64,000 nucleotides of DNA from Gymnothorax reevesii (taxonomy: Eukaryota > Chordata > Actinopteri > Anguilliformes > Muraenidae): assembly GCA_029721435.1 (NCBI GenBank), contig CM056577.1:115566219-115630218 (forward strand), read 5' to 3'. Each line of letters starts with the position of its first letter. The stretch's first letter is position 1. Below are positions 57,351-64,000 of this stretch, piece by piece. The position numbers and the translations under genes are program-made. The notes under the pieces were generated by a model. It was not told where the DNA came from, made no database searches, and saw only the letters and a list, made by a program, of their open reading frames with translations.

Positions 57351-58275
57351 CAGTGCCCTCCATAATTATTGGCACCTCTGGTTAAGATGTGCTCTTTAGC
57401 TTCTAATAAATTCAGTTTTTTTTCTTAATAGTATAAAACCACAATGGAAAAAATAGGAAAATCCAACCTTTAATTCAAGTGCATTTATTCAGTGGAGAAA
57501 AAAATCCCACATTAAGAAATAATTCTTTTACATCAAATCATATGTGCCACAATTATTAGCACCCCTGATGTTAATACTTTGTACAACCCCCAACAAAACA
57601 GCACCTAATCTTCTCCTAAAATGTTTCACAAGATGGGAGAATACAGAAAGAGGAATCTTCGACCATTCCTCTTAGCACAATCTCTCTAAATCATCCAGCG
57701 ACCTGGGTCCTCTCCTCTGCACTCTCCTCTTCAGCTCACTCCACAGGTTTTCAATGGGGTTTAGGTCTGGGGACTGAGATGGCCATGGGAGGAGCTTGAT
57801 TCTGTGTCTGGTGAACCATTTCTGTGTAGGGTCATTGTTTAGGGTCATTATCTTGCTGACCCAGTGACGACCCATCTTCAGCTTTCGGGCAGAGGCCACC
57901 AGATTTTGATTTAAAGTGTCCTGGTATTTCAAAGCGTTCACGATGCCATGCACCCTAACAAAGTTCCCAGGGCCTCTGGAAGAGAAACAGACCCACAGCA
58001 TCACCGATCCTCCCCCATACTTCACAGTGGGTATGAGGTGCTTTTCTGCATGCTCATCTTTTGTGTTCCGCCAGACCCACCTAGAGCGTTTGTTGCCAAA
58101 AAGCTCTATCTTGGTATCATCTGACCAAAGCACACGGTCCAAGTTGAAGTCCCAGTACCGCTTAGCGAACTCCAGTGTTTGCGTTTATGATTGTGAGTGA
58201 GAAAAGGTTTTTTCCGTGCATGCCTCCCAAACAGCTTGTTGGCATGTAGATAGCACCTGATGGTTGTTTTGGATA
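57351..58275 (-). mobile_element. Tc1-like transposon, truncated
   Basis: Begins CAGTGCCCTCCATAATTATT after TA (57349-57350), the same family as 42220-43102 but in opposite orientation. The transposase lies on the minus strand. The other terminal repeat is missing; the match ends near 58275. Confidence 0.88.
57672..58142 (-). pseudogene. Tc1 transposase, catalytic half
   Basis: Open for 156 codons from VLWSDDTKIELFG (first Asp) through the second-Asp region to SPDLNPIENLWSELK (Glu) and the natural end LDDLERLC. The usual QQDNDPKH block reads KIMTLNNDP: the second Asp site is rearranged. The N-terminal DNA-binding part is not in frame upstream. Confidence 0.9.
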
Positions 58276-60118
58276 AACCTAAATATATAGGTTTTAATCC
58301 TTAATATAATTAATAATAGATTAATAATTTTAATCTATTCATGTAAGCATTTCTGAATCAGAACAGTTGTTAAATAATTATGTTTGTGCCAATTCAGGTC
58401 AGAATTTAAAGTTTGAGTAAGAAAAGTTCTAGACAACTAGAGACGTGCTGCTCGGGTCGGTGCTCATTTTTCTTCGAAGAGAATCGTTTTTAAAATTATT
58501 TTCTAACACACACATCCTTAAACCATCCTTGCTTCGGAAGGATTAGGACATTCGTGGATGCTGGTTGTGTACTGAGTGATGTTGACACTCACACTGTTGA
58601 CATCAGTTTCAAATCACAACATCCTTCTTTTTTTTTTTACTCATCTACTAGTCCTAAATTGCCCCGTCCCTACTTTTTTTGAAATGCATTGCAGGCCATC
58701 GCAAGAACCGAAAATAATGTAATTTTGATTCCTCTGCCTAACAATTTGAATAATATCCGGCAGGAGTGACATGAACTTGTAGCTTCTTTTTTAACAGTGA
58801 GTCTGGAAAAGAAATGGTTCAACCTGGATGACATGCACAAAAATTATTTGCTGGTGAATATCAGATTGATGACATCTTTTCCTTGAAGGCCAAGTTGGAT
58901 GTATGGCATAAATTTTGATTAATTGTAGATGGTGACAACAATGTCATTCGTCAGTTTGCTTTTAAAGTGCTGCCTTATCAGGCTGCTTTATTTGTCGGCC
59001 AAATTATAAATTGTAATAAAGGTAATTTCATGTGTGTCGTACAGGATATTCAGAGAATGTTTCCTTCCTTTGTGATTGAACACCATCGCAATTAAGATTT
59101 GTTTTATGGTAATGAGTACTAGTGGGATAGACAATGAAAACATAACAACCAATAAAGATTTATCGCTTCTTGGTATATAAGGGAGTAAATTGTGTGTGGT
59201 ATGGGACGCAGAAAAGAATTTTTTTCGCAAAATTGAGTTTAGACCAATGAGTTGTGTGGATAGACGTTATTGAAATGCTACTTAATGAACATTGCAGACT
59301 CATAAGAACACTTTAATTCAGTTGTAACTTTGTAATGGTCTTTATTGAAAATATCCGCAACATAAAGTTTATTGTGAACAATGTCATACGGGACATGCCA
59401 AAGTGTCATATGGGTCACCTCTATGGATACATCAGTAAAATCACTGTTCTTCTCGGTTTATTTGGACAATATCCACGAGAAACAATGAAATATAAGCAAT
59501 AGCATGCTGAAACATATGAAGAAGCAAAATTTGATGGAAAAAAGCAAAATTTGAGAACGTTGTACAGAACACAGTGCGTGTCATACAGGACAACATGTGT
59601 GCGTGTATGTGTCAATAAATTTGAATATGGCTTGTTATAAATGTAGGTACCAAAAATTTCCACGCTACCCTTCCCCTTTCAGCTATCCTACAGTTTCTCC
59701 CATTTTTTCACTATCCCTTCCATCCTCACCGGCGATAGGGCTTTTGACGCTCAAGGCTCACTGATGTACAGAGTCTATGAAGGCTGTCCTTCATGTCCAA
59801 ACTAGTGAAAGGACTACTGTGGCACAAGTTGCTGTGAATTTATATGATTCAAGTGACATCTGTATGATGGAGCCATTTTGGCAGCAGCAGTGGGAACATC
59901 ACCATATTGAGCGGGAGGTTTTAATCTTGTGGCTGATCGGTGTATTAGATGCACTTCGATCTATTTTTATAATTGGACAGAAGAAAAAGATTTCGGTCTG
60001 CAGAAAATTCAAATGAATGAAAAGTCAAAGTGTGAAACACCATGTACTGTACGGGACAAAGTTCATACTTGTCATGAATAATGGAGAAGCTAATTAATTG
60101 ATTTCCACTCTGCATTAT
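58276..60118. other. No gene recognised; dispersed repeat at 58495-58720
   Basis: 58495-58720 shares ordered words with 24940-25440 (CATCCTTGCTTCGGAAGGAT, TAGTCCTAAATTGCCCC, ATTGCAGGCC). The rest is unassigned AT-rich sequence. Confidence 0.45.
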
Positions 60119-61718
60119 ATACAAAACCCAAAACCAGTGAAGTTGGCACGTTGTGTAAATCGTGAATAAAAACAGAATACAATGATTTGCAAATCCTTTT
60201 CAACCTATATTCAATTGAATACACTGCAAAGACAAGTTACTTAATGTTCGAACAGGTAAACTTTGTAATTTTTTGCAAATATTAGCTCAATTGGAATTTG
60301 ATGCCTGCAACATGTTTCAAAAAAGCTGGCACAAGTGGTAAAAAAGACGGAGAGTTGAGGAATGCTCATCAAACACTTATTTGGAACATCCCACAGGTGA
60401 ACGGGCTAATTGGGAACAGGTGGGTGCCATGGTTGGGTATAAAAGCAGCTTCCCTGTAATGCTCAGTCATTCACAAACAAGGATGGGGCGAGGGTCACCC
60501 CTTAGTGAACAAATGCGTGAGCTGATTGTTGAACAGTTTAAAAACAACATTCCTCAACAAGCTATTGCAAGAAATTTAGGGATTTCATCATCTACGGTCC
60601 GTAATATCGTCAAAAGGTTCAGAGAATCTGGAGAAATCACTGCACGTAAGCGACAAGGCCGAAAACCAACATTGAATGCCCGTGACCTTCGATCCCTCAG
60701 GCGGTACTGCATCAAATCGACATCAGTGTGTAAAGGACATCACCACATGGGCTCAGGACCACTTCAGAAAACCACTGTCAGTAACTAAAGTCCGTCACTA
60801 CATCTGCAAGTGCAAGTTAAAACTCTACAATGCAAAGCGAAAGCCATTTATCAACTGCACCCAGAAACGCCGCCGGCTTCGCTGGGCCCAAGCTCATCTA
60901 AATTGGACTGATGCAAAGTGGAAGTGTTCTGTGGTCTGACGAATCCACATTTCAAATTGTTTTTGGAAACTGTGGACGTCGTGTCCTCCGGACCAAAGAG
61001 GAAAAGAACCATCCGGACTATTATGGGCGCAAAGTTCAAAAGCCAGCATCTGTGATGGTATGGGCGTGTATTAGTGCCCAAGGCATGGGCAACTTACACA
61101 TATGTGAAGGCACCATTAATGCTGAAAGATACATACAGGTTTTGGAGCAACATATGTTGCCATCTAAGCAACGTCTTTTTCATGGACGCCCCTGCTTATT
61201 TCCGCAAGACAATGCCAAGCCACATTCTGTACGTGTTACAACAGCATGGCTCCGTAGTAAAAGAGTGCGGGTACTAGACTGGCCTGCCTGTAGTCCAGAC
61301 CTGTCTCCAACTGAAAATGTGTGGCGTAAAATACGACGCTTCAAAGAGAGAGATCCCGGACTGTTGAACAACTTAAGCTGTACATCAAGCAAGAATGGGA
61401 AAGAGTTCCACCTGAAAAGCTTCAAAAATAGGTCTCCTCAGCTCCCAAACGTTTACTGAGTGTCTTAAAAGGAAAGGCGATGTAACACAGTGGTAAAAAG
61501 GCCCCTGTGCCAACTTTTTTGCAATGTGTTGCTGCCTTTAAATTCTAAGTTAATGATTATTTGAAAAAAAAAAAAAGTTTCTCAGTTTGAACATTAAACA
61601 TCTTGTCTTTGCAGTGTATTCAATTGAATAGAAGTTGAATAGGATTTGCAAATCATTGTATTCTGTTTTTATCTACGATTTACATAACGTACCAACTTCA
61701 CTGGCTTTGGGTTTTGTA
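60119..61718 (+). mobile_element. Tc1-like transposon, second family, full length
   Basis: TA flanks and inverted ends ACAAAACCCAAAACCAGTGA ... TCACTGGCTTTGGGTTTTGT, with further inverted words (aatacaatgatttgcaaatc). About 1.6 kb, plus-strand transposase. 44490-44830 is an older relative. Confidence 0.93.
60483..61459 (+). pseudogene. Tc1 transposase, two frameshifts
   Basis: Starts MGRGSPLSEQMRELIVEQFK, with helix-turn-helix segments QAIARNLGISSSTVRNIVKR and ARKRQGRKPTL (a GRPR-like hook). Catalytic blocks: [14 protein letters not shown] (first Asp), FPQDNAKPH (second Asp) and [12 protein letters not shown] (Glu), an intact DD34E set. The frame breaks near 60720 and 60920. It is the best-preserved transposase here, but not functional as read. 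Confidence 0.92.
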
Positions 61719-63204
61719 TTTTAATTGTTTGCAAGTGTTTGTGCTGCTGCTCAACCCTGTGTGTGTAACATGCAGAGAGTACATGCATTGTGCACTCGCC
61801 AACAAAGGCGCATAATACTATCTTAACAATGGGCCCTTAAAATAGCAGTTAAAAACTGACAATTCACTTAAGACTAGGTTTTTCCAGTTCAATCACAGAA
61901 TCGCTTTCTTTTGTCACAAGATAGCAACAAACCTACGATGCGCCCGATCAGACCTCATTTTAAAACCAACACACCCATGGTCCCTCAATTTGGTGCAGTA
62001 TACTAGTAATTCACACAAACTGAGCGCTGGGTGGAAAAAAGACAACTTCGCTGGTCATAAAATAGCAAAGACGCTTGTGTTACGCTTGCCGCTGCTATGC
62101 GCCAGGTTTAAAATTGAGCTCAGTGATTCTTGTCATGTTTCTGTGGGGCTTGTGTTTGGGTAGATTCTTTGATGGAGTCCATCATCTCTAATGTTTTTGA
62201 AAGATGGATCTTTCAGAAGAGCATGGAATGATATGGAAGGGCAAATTTTTACACAGATGATATCATATTCCACCACCAATGCAGCCAGGCTCAGTTTGGG
62301 CTAATATTTCAGCTTCTTCGAAACTGAGGTGGACTTAACTGATTTAACGCTTCAAACACCACCTTCATCAAACAAAGCAGTGCAGGTCAATACAATGAGG
62401 TCATCTTAGTATGGTAAAAGCTGCAGTCCTGCATACATGTAATTTCGGAAACAGAAAAGGACCTGCGTGGATTTGTTTATTTGCCTTTCTTTTTTTTTTT
62501 TGAACTGTCTGACCATTTTCTATTATCGTTCAGTGACTGTCATTTACATTGTTTTTACATTACATTGCCATGTTAATGCGTCATTAGGCAGAGGAAAAAT
62601 ATTTTTTGTGCATAAACAGGTTTACAAGGATATGCACTTTGTCATACAGTAATGTGGAACGAGATAAGAAACTGTAAACACACTGGAGGGGTTTTATTGA
62701 GAATACAGCCGCCACACTGACTACTTTAATGTCTTTAAATTAATCTCTCAGGGAGAAAAAATGGGTCCGTCTAGGTGTTGTTTCTGAGTTTGGACCTGTT
62801 TTGTGTGGCTTATCTGTTTGATTTAATGAGTCGAATTTGAACGGCTGCTTATAATTGTATTGGGTGCTCAAAAACAACAATAATGTCGCAGCTGCAGAAT
62901 GACCGTTCAACAAAGAGGTTTACCTTCGGGATAGATGCTGTAAATAATGGCTCCCCGAAGTTTTCATAATGAAGCTACATTACAGGAATAGAAGACATAC
63001 TCCTGACAAATCACTCTGAGGTACAGTATGAACACTGGAGTTTGGGTCCTTCAAGAAGAAAATAAATAAACCCATTTCTTGGGGATTTATTCCTTAATTA
63101 AGCATGTTTTGACAGAGGACAAATCTTTAAGCCCGCCAGGAAGGTATAATTGACCAAAATATTACAAATTTGAGGCATCATTTGTTGAAATTTTAATTTG
63201 AAAT

Positions 63205-63262
63205 TGTTTATTTATTTATTTACTTACTTACTCACTTATTGGCTTACTTATTCATTAATTTT
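63205..63262. repeat. TTTA/CTTA tetranucleotide-like repeat
   Basis: TTTATTTATTTATTTACTTA followed by similar units. Confidence 0.8.
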
Positions 63263-63681
63263 TTTTAGTCCAGCTCTGATTTCTGGCAGGATAATCATAC
63301 TGAATAACATTAAAGCTATAAGAGGCTGGGCTTTTCTGGATCAATGTTGAGCAGGTTTGTTGTCTCGTTGACCTTAAAGCAAATTGGATAGCCCCAGCTG
63401 TTTACTCTCCCTATACTGTCTGCCAAACGACTTGCTGTAAGGGTAAAAAAAAAAAATACAAATCACGCAATATTGATCCAGAACACGACAAACAACTGAA
63501 TCAAATTATCCACAGTGATATTTCATCCCAACGTTGTTTGAGAAAATGGAGGGTGGAAAAAACTGTGCAATTTCAATTCAAATAAGCTTGAAAAATAGGA
63601 CCAAAAAAACATCCTTTTCAACTCTTCATTGAACCCAGAATGAGGACAGCTCTCTGAAACAAACAAATTAACAGGGCAAAA

Positions 63682-63727
63682 TAATAATAATAATAATAAT
63701 AATAATTTTTATTATTATTATTATTAC
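63682..63727. repeat. (AAT)n next to (ATT)n, palindromic microsatellite
   Basis: About eight AAT units run directly into about five ATT units, so the array can fold on itself. Confidence 0.95.
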
Positions 63728-64000
63728 TATAACCTCAGTTTAAGCCACTGCTTCAGTGGGCAGTCTCTCGTGTCATTATCTCCCTCTCCATTGGTCTCCT
63801 GCACTGATGCCACATGGCACCAGGAGCCTTTATAGCTTTATTGACCTGCCCTCAAATTCATTCAGACAAGTGGGCTAAGACTCAATGGGCACCATTTCCT
63901 GAAAAGGCCTAATTATTCTGAATCATTTCACTAAATGACAGATGCTGCAGCCAGGCGACGCGCAGTCAGGGGACGTTTAAAGCCCTCGCTGGGCCTCGTC

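Larger units (their letters stand above)
61719..64000. other. No gene recognised
   Basis: AT-rich sequence with short simple repeats only; see the two following entries. Confidence 0.5.

Overview
The window reads as nuclear DNA of a ray-finned (teleost-type) fish. The evidence is two vertebrate genes split by introns with GT/AG borders and a dense load of Tc1-like transposons, foldback elements, MITE-like palindromes and microsatellites. No bacterial operon, CRISPR array or viral genome was seen.

Two conserved genes can be read exon by exon. (1) A plasma-membrane Na+/H+ exchanger of the NHE1 type (slc9a1-like) lies on the minus strand from 17904 down to about 1552. Eight exons join in a continuous reading frame; the remaining cytoplasmic-tail exons must lie off the left edge or escaped me. 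(2) A complete tektin-2 (tekt2) lies on the plus strand. It has a probable non-coding first exon near 45240-45329 beside an RFX/X-box-like motif and nine coding exons from 49485 to 56243 (425 codons), including the tektin nonapeptide-type motif. A third candidate is a 606-residue charged coiled-coil exon at 25907-27727, which I do not recognise. A short cysteine-rich exon-like ORF at 890-1045 is also unassigned.

The rest is mostly repeats. 1-18 kb: slc9a1 exons with introns full of Tc1 fragments and MITEs, and a three-deep nest at 12.4-15.85 kb (Tc1, an unclassified insertion, a piggyBac-like element). 20.5-22.2 kb: a 1.77-kb foldback element with about 450-bp arms and a TTTA target duplication. 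23-25.4 kb: a recurring CTACTACGGAGACTACAT motif. 25.9-29 kb: the coiled-coil exon followed by a 155-182 bp satellite. 29.5-36.6 kb: a decayed Ty3/Gypsy element (minus strand, 200-210 bp LTRs) inserted in a tandem-repeat unit, next to a second large foldback element. 38-45 kb: Tc1 copies and dispersed repeats. 45-56 kb: tekt2, with Tc1, MITE, SINE-like and minisatellite sequence in its introns. 57-64 kb: two more Tc1 copies and simple repeats.

The two recognised genes do not form a functional unit. NHE1 would extrude acid at the plasma membrane; tektin-2 is a structural protein of ciliary and flagellar doublet microtubules. All transposases and the retrotransposon appear inactive from stops, frameshifts or deletions. 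Exon borders were read by eye from splice consensus and frame continuity; repeat borders are approximate unless a target duplication is given.
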